Origin: Chitinophagaceae bacterium | GTDB taxonomy: Bacteria; Bacteroidota; Bacteroidia; Chitinophagales; Chitinophagaceae | DNA: 64,000 nt | Assembly: GCA_020847395.1 (NCBI GenBank) | Contig: JADLCD010000046.1 | Coordinates: forward strand, 1 to 64,000 | Direction of reading: 5' to 3' | Shown: positions 43,444 through 52,365 of the stretch, in pieces | Layout of the letters: the number at the start of each line of letters is the position of its first letter | Numbering within the stretch: position 1 is the first letter of the stretch | The notes under the pieces: model-generated | Seen by the model: the letters and a program-made list of their open reading frames with translations, nothing else | Database searches by the model: none | Told to the model about the DNA's origin: nothing | Position numbers and translations under genes: made by a program

Positions 43444-43929
43444 ATGCTTAAGACGCCACGTCGCACAAATTACCCCGGCATAATCAGCAAGATCAGTGAA
43501 CTGATATATACTTTGCAAAGAGAAAAGCAAAAGTACGATACGGCGGTTGCGTTTATAAACCACCGGCAGCTAAGAGATACTATCCATTATCTTGCGCAGG
43601 AAAATAACCATTATGCGTGTGAGCTGCAGTCTCAGCTATATATGATGGGCGCTCCGGTTAACGAAGCGTCTGTAAAGGTGCTTGAGATGGCGAATGAACA
43701 GATTTTACCCGCTGATACCGGGATTGACATTCAAAACAGGGAAGTTATGATCCACCAGTGTTGTGATAGCGAAAAGAAAATGATTGCCGCTTACAGGAGT
43801 ATCTTAAATGAACCAATGCTTCCGGAAGATATCCGGAGGGTACTGCGTTACCAGCTGAACGGAGTATTGTATGCATTTTTACAATTGAAATTAGTATGCA
43901 GCACGCTCACATTTCCGGCAGCGAGATAA
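43444..43929 (+). CDS. DUF2383-like four-helix protein
   Basis: 161 residues from the ATG at 43444 (MLKTPRRTNYPGIISKISEL). Long helices with DTAVAFINHRQLRDTIHYLA, ENNHYACELQSQLYMMGAPV and HQCCDSEKKMIAAYRSILNE are arranged like PA2169-type DUF2383 (ferritin-like) proteins. The track start at 43390 would place coding over the candidate promoter. Function unknown, frequent near DUF892 and DUF4142 genes. Confidence 0.7.
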   Translation: MLKTPRRTNYPGIISKISELIYTLQREKQKYDTAVAFINHRQLRDTIHYLAQENNHYACELQSQLYMMGAPVNEASVKVLEMANEQILPADTGIDIQNREVMIHQCCDSEKKMIAAYRSILNEPMLPEDIRRVLRYQLNGVLYAFLQLKLVCSTLTFPAAR

Positions 43930-44269
43930 AATGACCATCTTTTTACCTGCCAGAAATATATTTTCACACGCACGGGCAGGGCATTCCGTTGATCGTTGGG
44001 AATTTTCTTTCCCGAAACGCGTAAATATTTTATTAAGCTTCACCCGTAATTCTACATATCCGGACCCCTGGTACTATTGGCTTTCATTCTGTAATTGGTG
44101 TTATATTAAACATGAGATGGCACACTTGCCAACCGGCGGGCAGGCGATAAATATGAGCATCTCACACATTTCCCGTTTCATTTCTCACAAAGAAATATGA
44201 CAAATGATTTTTAACATAACAGTAGTGATCTTATATATCTGCAGAAAGATTCAGAACGACGATGAAGAA
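43930..44269. other. Intergenic region
   Basis: No supported gene. The 89-codon plus ORF here has an unlikely composition (many Trp, Tyr, His and no domain) and no conserved feature. Confidence 0.4.
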
Positions 44270-44285
44270 CGGCCGATTATTTGTA
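44270..44285 (+). promoter_or_regulatory. Candidate sigma-54-type promoter
   Basis: CGGCC-GATTAT-TTGTA, ending 38 bases before the ATG at 44324. The -12 TTGTA is shared with the elements at 34567 and 49754; the -24 is imperfect. Confidence 0.28.
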
Positions 44286-44323
44286 CAAGTGTTATGTATC
44301 GTGAACATTCAAATTAAATTTCT

Positions 44324-44479
44324 ATGGGTAATTTACTTTATGTCATTGCTGTCCTCCTGGTAACAGGTTGGGCAATAGGTTTTTGGGGTTATGCTGCCGG
44401 TAGCATTATTCACCTGTTCGTGGTCATAGCCATCATACTGGTATTATTACGCATTATCGGAGGATCATCCAAAGCATAA
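44324..44479 (+). CDS. lmo0937-family small membrane protein (missed by the ORF track)
   Basis: 51 residues: MGNLLYVIAVLLVTGWAIGF, then WGYAAGSIIHLFVVIAIILV and LLRIIGGSSKA. This is the lmo0937/DUF5670 pattern of two helices and a GWxIGF motif, a frequent neighbour of stress genes. It lies 38 bases before the DUF4142 gene and is probably co-transcribed. Confidence 0.85.
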   Translation: MGNLLYVIAVLLVTGWAIGFWGYAAGSIIHLFVVIAIILVLLRIIGGSSKA

Positions 44480-44517
44480 AAAAAGAAAAAAAAATTAAAG
44501 CATTTAAATTTTAAAAT

Positions 44518-45081
44518 ATGAAAACATACATCGTTACCGGTGCAATAATATCGCTTATTGCATGTAATAGCAATACATCTGATCCGGTTGAAAAAGCAGA
44601 TTCGACCAACGAAGCAAAACAGGAAACTGTTTCTGATATTTCAAAAACAAAAGAAAATACAAGTAATTTTCTTCTAAAAGCTGCAGACGGTGGCCTGGCT
44701 GAAGTTGCAGCAGGAAAAATAGGTGAAGAAAAAGCTACGCGAAAGGCAGTTAAAGACTTTGCAAGCCAGATGGTAAAAGATCATACTGCCGTTAATGATG
44801 AAGTAAAAACGCTTGCTTCACAGTTAAATATAACATTGCCTGGTGCTTTTGGTGAAGATCATCAAAAAAATATAATTGATCTTGGTGGCAAAAAAGCAAA
44901 AGATTTTGACAAAGATTTTATGGACATGATGGTAACAGATCATAAAAAAACAATAGATCTTTTCAGAGATGCAAGTGATGATGATATAAATGCAGATGTA
45001 AAATCTTTTATTATTGCTACAATTCCAAAGCTTGAAGCACATCTTGCAAAAGCAGATTCCCTTCAAAAATCTTTTAAGTAA
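44518..45081 (+). CDS. DUF4142 lipoprotein
   Basis: 187 residues. Lipoprotein signal (VTGAIISLIACNSNTSDP, Cys at about 16), a Ser/Thr/Lys linker, then a helical DUF4142 domain (FLLKAADGGLAEVAAGKIGE, VKDFASQMVKDHTAVNDEVK, FMDMMVTDHKKTIDLFRDAS). The periplasmic four-helix bundle is ferritin-like. Role unknown; usually stress associated. Confidence 0.92.
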   Translation: MKTYIVTGAIISLIACNSNTSDPVEKADSTNEAKQETVSDISKTKENTSNFLLKAADGGLAEVAAGKIGEEKATRKAVKDFASQMVKDHTAVNDEVKTLASQLNITLPGAFGEDHQKNIIDLGGKKAKDFDKDFMDMMVTDHKKTIDLFRDASDDDINADVKSFIIATIPKLEAHLAKADSLQKSFK

Positions 45082-45091
45082 TTTCATTGAT

Positions 45092-45346
45092 ATGGTTCTT
45101 CCGTATTATTTAAATATTAATTTCAAAGGAAGAAGTATTTCTGCCAGGGCCAGGATTTTAAATGCAGATGGCAGCAAAGTTTATGAGGTGATTTTTCCCA
45201 CCGACGAGAAAATTACTCTCCACAGTGTTCCTAATACAGCCGGAGGTAGAATATGGAAAGATCTTCTTGGAAATTCAAATGAATTTTATCAATTATTGGG
45301 TAATGCCATTGAGCAACAGAATGAACTGAATTCGGACTTGTTCTAA
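45092..45346 (+). CDS. Small hypothetical protein
   Basis: 84 residues from the ATG at 45092 (MVLPYYLNINFKGRSISARA). Beta-rich first half and a helical end (EFYQLLGNAIEQQNELNSDL). The track start 26 codons earlier lies in the DUF4142 gene. It follows that gene by 10 bases and is likely in its operon, closed by a hairpin. No family recognised. Confidence 0.6.
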   Translation: MVLPYYLNINFKGRSISARARILNADGSKVYEVIFPTDEKITLHSVPNTAGGRIWKDLLGNSNEFYQLLGNAIEQQNELNSDLF

Positions 45347-45352
45347 ACACAA

Positions 45353-45379
45353 GGCATCGTTAATGAAAGTCACGATGCC
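45353..45379 (+). terminator. Terminator-like hairpin
   Basis: GGCATCGT / ACGATGCC with an 11-base loop, six bases after the stop of the operon. Confidence 0.6.
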
Positions 45380-45439
45380 TCTAAAACAATGGTAAGTGGT
45401 TTTTATTCACACTCACGAAAAGAGACATTGCTTTTAACA

Positions 45440-46396
45440 TCATGCCGTTTGCCCGTAATCTTCAATAAATATTTCCTGGTGCCGGCTTACATTGTGCAGG
45501 ATCAGCCTGTCAATATCAAGCGAAAGATATTCCTGAATGCTTTTGCGGAGCGCATATATATCTGAATAAACAGGTATTGCATGCATTACCTCGCCGGGCA
45601 ATATATTTTCTGATGCCTCATCAAACTGTTCCACCCTGGCATAATTGGCCAGTTTTTCTGCAGGCAACACATTGGAGCGCCACTGGTCGTATGCCTCCTG
45701 CTGTGCTTCACTTTTATTTCTTGCATAAGAAAAAGCAAATTGCAGGTACACCGGTTTACCGGTTCCGCCGTTTGAACGGAACAGTGCAATTTTTTTAGCC
45801 ACCGCACCTGTTTCACCCGCAGTGGTGAGCAAGCCGTCGGCCCATCCTGCAGACCATATGGTTGTTTCATCAGTTATAGCAGCACAGAGCAGTAATGGCT
45901 GTTGGGGTGGTAACGTATATAGCTTTGCATTTTTTACATGTACATGCCCGTTAAAGCTTACTTCTTCCGCGCCCAATAATTTTTTAATGATATGATAGCA
46001 CTCCAGCAGCCGTTCATTGCGCTGCGCTTTAGGCAACCAGGGGTCGCCGGTAATGCTTTCATTAATGGCTTCACCACTCCCAAGCTCTATATTGAACCGC
46101 CCCGGAAACATTTCAGCAAGTGTAGCTGTTGCCTGGGCAACAATGGCAGGATGTAAGCGCTGGCCCGGCGCACAAACCATGCTGAACGGAAGCTGTGTTG
46201 CCTGCATGGCTGCTGCAATCCAGCTCAAAGTGAAACCACTTTGCCCCTGCCGTCTGCTCCAGGGATGAAAATGATCTGAAGAATGAATGCCCCCAAACCC
46301 CGCCTGCTCGGCCAGTTGAACCAGCCTCAGTAAATGTGATGGAGAAAATTGTTCGTGAGAACTATGATAACAAATCAAAGGCATACTATTTTTCAT
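45440..46396 (-). CDS. LLM-class flavin-dependent oxidoreductase (TIGR03885-like)
   Basis: A 318-residue luciferase-like TIM-barrel flavoprotein. ICYHSSHEQFSPSHLLRLVQ, GFGGIHSSDHFHPWSRRQGQ, and NIELGSGEAINESITGDPW mark the F420/FMN-binding LLM fold. It resembles the TIGR03885 group of uncharacterised non-F420 family members. It overlaps the end of the alpha-amylase gene by 11 bases, so the two are one transcript. The substrate is unknown. Confidence 0.82.
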   Translation of the reverse strand: MKNSMPLICYHSSHEQFSPSHLLRLVQLAEQAGFGGIHSSDHFHPWSRRQGQSGFTLSWIAAAMQATQLPFSMVCAPGQRLHPAIVAQATATLAEMFPGRFNIELGSGEAINESITGDPWLPKAQRNERLLECYHIIKKLLGAEEVSFNGHVHVKNAKLYTLPPQQPLLLCAAITDETTIWSAGWADGLLTTAGETGAVAKKIALFRSNGGTGKPVYLQFAFSYARNKSEAQQEAYDQWRSNVLPAEKLANYARVEQFDEASENILPGEVMHAIPVYSDIYALRKSIQEYLSLDIDRLILHNVSRHQEIFIEDYGQTA

Positions 46397-47861
46397 TAGA
46401 TTCTTTCAACAACCACACCGCAATTTTCCCTTCTTCAACAGTAAACAAACCTTGTCCTGTATCATTCAAAATAATTTCATTTGGCTGGTTGCCCAATACA
46501 TTGAACATGGTTTTACGGGAATGCTTTTCTCCCATGCACATTGTTTTTTCCCCGCCATTTCCGTTAGAGATCAATACTGCGCAACCGCTATATGGATCAT
46601 CAGCGCCCGAACGTGTCCATCCGACAATATGAGCGTCATCAAAATAGTCTGTCTGTGCGCCATATGCTTTATATGCACGTACCTTCATCAGCGTTTCAAG
46701 CTCTGCAGTTGGCGGAATTTCAACATTGCCGCTGCTGCCGTTTTTACCATCTGTATAAACAGCACCATATAATGCAGTGTAAAAAACGCATGGAATTCCC
46801 TGCTCCCTCAGCAGCACCATAGCGTATGCATGGGGTTTAAACCATGCATCCACCCATGATTCCAGCGATTGAAGCGGCTGTGTATCATGGTTGTCAACAA
46901 ATGTAATTGCCAGCTCCGGCCGGGTTTTCACCAACGTATTATCAAAGATGGCGCGCAGGTCAAATTCCTTTCCCTCACGGGATGCTTTATGAAAATTGAA
47001 ATGAAGCGGCACATCAAAAAGTTGTATCATGCCCGAAGTCGCGTCTATATATGCAAGTAATGCAGTAAGGTCAGCTTTCCAGTATTCACCTATGCAAAAA
47101 AAATTTTTATGAAGACTTTCCTGCAGAAAATGCAGCCATTCGGGATAGAAATCAATATTGATATGCTTAACAGCATCCAGCCGAAAACCATCTATACCCG
47201 TGGTTTCCACATACCATTTTCCCCACTTCTTTAATTCTTCCCGCACTGCAGGATTGCGGAACTCAATGTCACACCCCATCAGGTAATCATAATTGCCAAA
47301 TTCTTCTTCCATCACCTTATCCCATTCACCATTGGCATGTTCGTTTAATATCAAATAAATACCATCATCTCCGCTTACGCCTGTAAAGCTGTGCCAGTTC
47401 CACACATAATCTGAATACATGTTGTTGCGCCCGGGGAAGGTAAACCGCGTATCGGCGATTATTTTTTTCTCATCACCGGTTTTCTCATTACGGTTGTCTT
47501 CTTTTACCAGTATAACGGGCATCTCTTCCTTCTCATCCGCACCTATTTTGTGATTTAATACAATATCTGCCAGTACCTGCATCTTTTTTTCATGTATGGT
47601 ATTGATGCAGTCAATATACTCCTGCTTTGTTCCATACTTCGTTCTTACGGTTCCCTTTTGATCAAACTCACCGAGATCATACAGGTCGTATACCGCATAG
47701 CCGGGTTCTTCTGTTCCCTGTGCTGACTTGTATGCAGGCGGCAGCCATACATGTGTAATACCAAGGTCTGCCAGGTGCTGCGCTTGTTCTTTTGCGTGAT
47801 TCCACAAATTTTGTTCTGCAGGAAAATACCAGTGAAAAAACTGGAAGATGGTTACATTCAT
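46386..47861 (-). CDS. Cytoplasmic alpha-amylase (GH13)
   Basis: 491 residues from Met27 of the track ORF (MNVTIFQFFHWYFPAEQNLW). The GH13 motifs are complete: VLADIVLNHK, GFRLDAVKHI with the catalytic nucleophile Asp, GEYW with the acid Glu, and FVDNHDTQP. No signal peptide, so it acts in the cytoplasm on glycogen or maltodextrin like E. coli AmyA. It heads an operon with the LLM oxidoreductase. In stress islands it may serve glycogen or trehalose metabolism. Confidence 0.92.
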   Translation of the reverse strand: MNVTIFQFFHWYFPAEQNLWNHAKEQAQHLADLGITHVWLPPAYKSAQGTEEPGYAVYDLYDLGEFDQKGTVRTKYGTKQEYIDCINTIHEKKMQVLADIVLNHKIGADEKEEMPVILVKEDNRNEKTGDEKKIIADTRFTFPGRNNMYSDYVWNWHSFTGVSGDDGIYLILNEHANGEWDKVMEEEFGNYDYLMGCDIEFRNPAVREELKKWGKWYVETTGIDGFRLDAVKHINIDFYPEWLHFLQESLHKNFFCIGEYWKADLTALLAYIDATSGMIQLFDVPLHFNFHKASREGKEFDLRAIFDNTLVKTRPELAITFVDNHDTQPLQSLESWVDAWFKPHAYAMVLLREQGIPCVFYTALYGAVYTDGKNGSSGNVEIPPTAELETLMKVRAYKAYGAQTDYFDDAHIVGWTRSGADDPYSGCAVLISNGNGGEKTMCMGEKHSRKTMFNVLGNQPNEIILNDTGQGLFTVEEGKIAVWLLKESNEK

Positions 47862-48190
47862 ATTCAAAAAAATAATTTCATCAATATTGTTAATCCCGCC
47901 TTTGATAGTAATGCCTTTATCAGGGAAGATATTATGCAAGGTGTACGGCTCTCTGCATTAACGGAGGATATAGACGAGATAGAAAAAATTTATATTGAAA
48001 GAAATGGTAGATAAGCATTGTAAAAAGCAAAGAGGAAGGAATAAGCGATGAAAAGAAAAGCCGGCACGCGCAACCACTTACGTGAACAAAAAAACTCCTG
48101 TCCTTAAACCTGGAATATGAAATGTAAGACGTGAAGGTTTCTCTCACGCCTACATTTCAACAACCCCCTATAATTTGGTTTGACATGTCA
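47862..48190. other. Intergenic region before the amylase
   Basis: No gene and no convincing -24/-12 element on the amylase strand. Closest is AGGCA-TTACTA-TCAA (minus strand), which lacks the -12. Confidence 0.4.
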
Positions 48191-48814
48191 TTATGCTGTT
48201 TGGTTCCAGGAATATTTTTTTTCTTCCTCGGCTTCAATATTTATAAAAGATTCAGCCACATCCGTAAGCAGTAAATCTGTTTCTTCTTCTTCCCGTAATG
48301 TCTTTTCCAATAAATCGGCTGCTTTTTCACGCTCCATCGTTAAGGCAAGCTGTAAAAGCCCGCCATAGGTTGCTATTTCATAATGTTCAATTTTTTGCGC
48401 GGCAATTATTAAGGCAGCATCCCTTGTCATTGTTCCGGATTGCGTTTCATTAATGATGGTTTTTGCTTCACGAATCAGACCTTCTATTGCTTCGCATTTT
48501 TTTCCTTCAGGTTCTTTTTCCAGTGACTGGAATACTTTTTCAAGCCGTTTAACATGTCGCTCTGTTTGTTTTGCATGCGTATCAAAAGCATCTTCAAGCT
48601 CTTCAGTAGAGGTAGCTTCTTTCATTTCCACCAATGCTTTTGTTAACTGCTGTTCCGCATAATAAATATCTTTTAACTGGTCAATAAAAAACTTCTCCAG
48701 CAAAGACGAATTGTTATTTTGGTTTGAAGTGTTTTCTTTTTGCTCGCTTGTTGCTGACTGCTTCGCAGATGCCATGCCGGTATTCGTTTGCGGACTCTTT
48801 TGCTTTGTTGCCAT
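48191..48814 (-). CDS. DUF892 ferritin-like protein, second copy
   Basis: 207 residues, about half identical by eye to the protein at 42073. A Ser/Gln/Asn-rich tail (about 45) is followed by LLEKFFIDQLKDIYYAEQQL, HAKQTERHVKRLEKVFQSLE and AAQKIEHYEIATYGGLLQLA. Same probable di-metal site. Two paralogues in one island point to a strong local role in iron or oxidative stress. Confidence 0.92.
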   Translation of the reverse strand: MATKQKSPQTNTGMASAKQSATSEQKENTSNQNNNSSLLEKFFIDQLKDIYYAEQQLTKALVEMKEATSTEELEDAFDTHAKQTERHVKRLEKVFQSLEKEPEGKKCEAIEGLIREAKTIINETQSGTMTRDAALIIAAQKIEHYEIATYGGLLQLALTMEREKAADLLEKTLREEEETDLLLTDVAESFINIEAEEEKKYSWNQTA

Positions 48815-48840
48815 TTTTTAAATTTTTTTTGGGTTATCAT

Positions 48841-48873
48841 ATAACATTACAGGCATTATGCCTGTAATGTTAT
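48841..48873. promoter_or_regulatory. Perfect 33-base palindrome, possibly an operator or promoter
   Basis: ATAACATTACAGGCAT is repeated exactly inverted around a single T. It lies 27 bases upstream of the DUF892 start (minus strand) and 28 bases downstream of the KGG gene. On the minus strand it contains AGGCA-TAATGC-CTGTA (48848-48863), which has -24/-12 spacing. It has no T run, so it is not a usual terminator. Confidence 0.5.
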
Positions 48874-48901
48874 TTACGTAGATTCAGCCTTTTGTTTCTG
48901 T

Positions 48902-49702
48902 TTATCTTGAAGAAGAACGGCTTCTTCCGCGGCTGCTGCCGGAACGGGAGCCGGATCTGTTGTTTCCGCTGCGAGACCTTGAACCGCTGTTGCCACCGCG
49001 TGAACCTGAGCTGCTCCTCCTGCTTCCGTTTGATCCGGAACCTGAAGTGCTACTACCTCCGCCATGAGAAGCCTTACCACCTTTACGGGCTATACGTCTT
49101 ACTTCTTCTCTTGGCATAGCTGCAAAACCTCTGCGGCCGGAACGTGATCCTGATCCTGATCTGCTTTTGCCTGAACTACTTCTGCTTCTTCCTGAACTAT
49201 TATTTCTGCCTGAGCTCCTGCTTCTTCCGCTTCTTCCCCTTCCACCGCCGTGAGAGGCCTCACCACCTTTGCGGGCTATCCGGCGCACTTCATCCCGCGG
49301 CATTGAAGCAAATCCTCGCCCTGATCCGGAACGCCTGCTTCCAAATCCTCCACGTGAACGGCCGGATGAGCTTCCGCGATCATCTTCTTCATACTCATCC
49401 TCTTCGCCTTCGTCCTCATCATAGTCTTCATCATAATCATCCTCATTGCTTGCATAAGCGCCACTATATTCGTCCTCATCATCATCGTCCTCGTCTTCAT
49501 CATAGTCATCATCGTCCTCATCTTCATCTTCATATCTTGCGGATGTTTCATAATCATCATCTTCATCATCTTCATAATCTTCATCATCATCGTAATCCTC
49601 TTCATACTGTGAACTATTTGTACGGCCCAGTGAGCTTTGGTTTCGCCCCCTATTTGAATTGCTGCGCGGGTTACCTTGCCCTAATCTCCTTGTTTGTACC
49701 AT
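48902..49702 (-). CDS. KGG-repeat stress protein with acidic and RS/SG-rich tracts
   Basis: 266 residues. Residues 1-35 are Arg/Asn/Ser-rich, about 35-110 is an Asp/Glu/Tyr tract (DEDYEDDEDDDYE), then two KGG-type repeats, GFASMPRDEVRRIARKGGEA and GFAAMPREEVRRIARKGGKA, each embedded in Ser/Gly/Arg-rich sequence, and an SRSGSRSG-type tail. KGG motifs are found in GsiB/desiccation-related proteins. The whole is probably disordered and may bind nucleic acid or phase-separate. The opposite-strand ORF at 49144 is a shadow. Confidence 0.85.
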   Translation of the reverse strand: MVQTRRLGQGNPRSNSNRGRNQSSLGRTNSSQYEEDYDDDEDYEDDEDDDYETSARYEDEDEDDDDYDEDEDDDDEDEYSGAYASNEDDYDEDYDEDEGEEDEYEEDDRGSSSGRSRGGFGSRRSGSGRGFASMPRDEVRRIARKGGEASHGGGRGRSGRSRSSGRNNSSGRSRSSSGKSRSGSGSRSGRRGFAAMPREEVRRIARKGGKASHGGGSSTSGSGSNGSRRSSSGSRGGNSGSRSRSGNNRSGSRSGSSRGRSRSSSR

Positions 49703-49753
49703 AAATTTTAATTTTTAAATGAATTAAATAAAGCAATTGTCATGTGTAACAAT

Positions 49754-49769
49754 TACAAAAGAAGCGCCA
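49754..49769 (-). promoter_or_regulatory. Candidate sigma-54-type promoter of the KGG gene
   Basis: Minus strand TGGCG-CTTCTT-TTGTA, ending 51 bases before the ATG at 49702. GG and TTG spacing are exact; T for C at -12. Confidence 0.35.
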
Positions 49770-49948
49770 TGGCGTTTTCAAGGCTATATAAGATTTTATG
49801 AATTAATTATGCGGTTCTAATTGCAGGCTTAGTGTACTTACTTCCACATTTAGCTGGTGGCAATTGATTTGTACAGCCGTTTTTATCGTACATATTATTT
49901 CCGGAGTTGAAGTTTGATTGATAACCTGGTACCATTGTAGGTTTGCAA

Positions 49949-51469
49949 TTATTCGATATTTACTTTTTCCAAATCCCTGCCTGCCGGCCCTGTAATAACT
50001 TTACCATCTACATCATACCTCGCCCCATGGCAGGGACAGTCCCACGACCGTTCAGCCACATTCCATTGTACATCGCATTTTAAATGTGTACATACCGGGT
50101 GCACCATATGTATATTATGCTGAGCATCCTTAAAAACGGCTAATTTGTGGTGTTCATATTTTACTAATCTTCCTTCCTCTGCAGCTATACCGGATAATAC
50201 TTCCAGCTTTTCAGCAGGAAGCAGCTTGCCAAGGAACTGCTTCACAACATCAGCATTATGCTGTACGAAATTGGTGAAGCCTGCTATCGGCTTGATCCTG
50301 CCGGGGTCAAATAATTTTTGATAGTCAGTATCCTGTCCCGTGAGTATTCTACTCAATGTTAAGGCAGCAACGTTGCTGTAGATCATTCCATTACCACCAA
50401 AGCCGGTAGCCACATATATACCGGATGTGCTTCCCGGCAACTGGCCTATATACGGCAATCCATCCACCAGCTCAAAATATTGTGATGACCACCTGTTGGT
50501 AATCTCTGCCACCTGGAAATATTTACGGATATGGCTTTCCAAATGTTCAAAACATTTTTCTGTATTCTCTTCATGTCCTGTTTTATGATCCTTTCCGCCC
50601 GCTATTAAATAATTTTCTCCATCAATAACCTGTGAACGATAATAATAATAAGGGTCGTACATATCATAACACAGGTCTTCAGGATAATTGTTGTTACTTA
50701 AACGAACTGCCATTGCATAGCTTCTGTATGGCATGCAGCGTAGGTGTAATAAATTTACGCCGGGAGGAATATGTGTTGCATAGATGAGATACCGGCAGGT
50801 AAATGCATCCGTGCCTGTACTAACGTTTAAAGGAGCTGTTTCTTCCACTGCTGTAACACGGGTATGCTGTAAAATAATTCCACCGGCCTTTTCAAATTCA
50901 CCGGCAATGGCATACAGGTAACGGATAGGGTTGAACTTAGCCTGCCCGTGTACCCGAGCAGCGGTCGTAAATTCAGCCGGAATGGGAATTTTTTCTACAA
51001 ATTCCATAGGCACACCTGCAACATTTGTACTGTCTGCTATTTGCTGCAATTCCTTATCCTGGCTTTCGTTTTGTGCAAATAAATATGCATCAGCTTCTAC
51101 GAAGTTGCATGCAATAGCATATTCCCTGATATTTTTCCTGATCAGGTTAATGGCTTCAACTGCTGCACTGGCCACCAATCGGGCATTATCTTCACCAAAA
51201 TTTTTCTTTATGGTGCTATAAGGCGTATCGAGCAATGTATTCAGGTGGGCAGTAGTGCCTCCTGTGGTACCAAACCCGATATTCCTGGCTTCAATAAGAA
51301 GGCAACGCATTCCTGCCTTTTGCAAAAGCAGTCCGGTGCTTATTCCTGTAATTCCACCACCGGCAATAATGATATCAAATTCTTTTTTCAGCGTGCCCGT
51401 ATGCAACGATTGGTACGGCTCCGAAGTTGATTGCCATATGCTCGTGGTAAATCCATCCCTGTTAAACAT
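49949..51469 (-). CDS. FAD-dependent oxidoreductase with C-terminal Rieske domain
   Basis: A 506-residue DAO-fold FAD protein (FDIIIAGGGITGISTGLLLQ, then FGTTGGTTAHLN) followed by a Rieske [2Fe-2S] domain with CTHLKCDVQW and WDCPCHGARYDVDGKVITGP, giving the two Cys and two His ligands. The arrangement is that of YhfW-like proteins. Electron transfer between the flavin and Rieske centres is likely. The substrate is unknown. No signal peptide. Confidence 0.9.
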   Translation of the reverse strand: MFNRDGFTTSIWQSTSEPYQSLHTGTLKKEFDIIIAGGGITGISTGLLLQKAGMRCLLIEARNIGFGTTGGTTAHLNTLLDTPYSTIKKNFGEDNARLVASAAVEAINLIRKNIREYAIACNFVEADAYLFAQNESQDKELQQIADSTNVAGVPMEFVEKIPIPAEFTTAARVHGQAKFNPIRYLYAIAGEFEKAGGIILQHTRVTAVEETAPLNVSTGTDAFTCRYLIYATHIPPGVNLLHLRCMPYRSYAMAVRLSNNNYPEDLCYDMYDPYYYYRSQVIDGENYLIAGGKDHKTGHEENTEKCFEHLESHIRKYFQVAEITNRWSSQYFELVDGLPYIGQLPGSTSGIYVATGFGGNGMIYSNVAALTLSRILTGQDTDYQKLFDPGRIKPIAGFTNFVQHNADVVKQFLGKLLPAEKLEVLSGIAAEEGRLVKYEHHKLAVFKDAQHNIHMVHPVCTHLKCDVQWNVAERSWDCPCHGARYDVDGKVITGPAGRDLEKVNIE

Positions 51470-51487
51470 AATTTTTTCATTTACAAA

Positions 51488-51503
51488 ATCAAAGCCTGTG
51501 CCA
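51488..51503 (-). promoter_or_regulatory. Candidate sigma-54-type promoter of the FAD-Rieske gene
   Basis: Minus strand TGGCA-CAGGCT-TTGAT, ending 18 bases before the ATG. The -24 TGGCAC is perfect; -12 has A for C. Confidence 0.35.
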
Positions 51504-51555
51504 CGTGTTTTTTATGTTTATAGTTTCAGGTTTCTGGTTTATAGTTGGCACACGA

Positions 51556-52365
51556 TCAACCTTTCTGAAAGAGCGGCGCAAGCGCTTTTGCGAGGTGTTG
51601 TATAACATCATGGCGGGCTTTAAGAAAATTTTCAGGATCGCTGCCATCAACCCAGCACCATATCTCTACTTTGATTTTGTCACCGGTAAAGTCAGTAAAA
51701 TATATTTCCGGCTCAATATGATTAATAGCAGGCACACCGCTTAATGCATTTCGTATTGTATTCAATATATTATTGGTATCGGGAATTGTATCAACAGAGA
51801 ATGCAATTTCAATACGCCGTTTTTCACTGAGCGTATAATTGGTGATGGGCTTTTGAAAAATATCCTTGTTCGGAATAGTGACCTGCAAGCCACCTGTGGT
51901 TCTGATAATAGTTGATCGCAGGTGAACCACCTCAACGGTACCGGTAAATCCATTGGTTTCAACAACATGACCTGTGTCGAAAGGCTTTCTGAAAATGATA
52001 AAAATGCCGGATATGAAATTAGCCGTGAGATCCTGGAATGCAAAGCCAAGTGCCAGGCCTATTATGCCCGCTCCTGCAAGCAAAGTGGTTACAGCTTTTT
52101 CAAGGTGCATTAACTCAAGGCTTATAAAAAAACCAACTAATAAGAGCACTATGTAAATAATGGTAGAAAAAAGATCGCTTATTGTGGGCTTTTCAGACAT
52201 TTTCAGAAACATCCTGGAAAAAAAACGCCGTAGAAACCTTGCTGCAAAAAAGAAAATAAGAAACACCAGGATGGCAAGTACCAGGTTAGGAAGCAGCTTT
52301 ACAAATGCCACAGCCCAGTTAAATAATTTTTGCTTTATTAAAGCTATCCAGTGGCCGAGATCCAT
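51556..52365 (-). CDS. MscS-family mechanosensitive ion channel
   Basis: 269 residues: two to three N-terminal helices, then the pore helix and beta domain motifs AGAGIIGLALGFAFQDLTAN, FRKPFDTGHVVETNGFTGTV and RTTGGLQVTIPNKDIFQKPI. Small MscS type, channel for osmotic down-shock in the inner membrane. Stands 87 bases upstream of the FAD-Rieske gene on the same strand. Confidence 0.93.
   Translation of the reverse strand: MDLGHWIALIKQKLFNWAVAFVKLLPNLVLAILVFLIFFFAARFLRRFFSRMFLKMSEKPTISDLFSTIIYIVLLLVGFFISLELMHLEKAVTTLLAGAGIIGLALGFAFQDLTANFISGIFIIFRKPFDTGHVVETNGFTGTVEVVHLRSTIIRTTGGLQVTIPNKDIFQKPITNYTLSEKRRIEIAFSVDTIPDTNNILNTIRNALSGVPAINHIEPEIYFTDFTGDKIKVEIWCWVDGSDPENFLKARHDVIQHLAKALAPLFQKG

Noticed and set aside
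43931-44200. Plus-strand ORF of 89 codons
   Set aside because: No domain, odd composition, no promoter or ribosome site; more likely spacer.
49144-49704. Plus-strand ORF of 186 codons rich in His and Leu
   Set aside because: It is the antisense shadow of the Asp/Glu and Ser/Arg repeats of the KGG gene.
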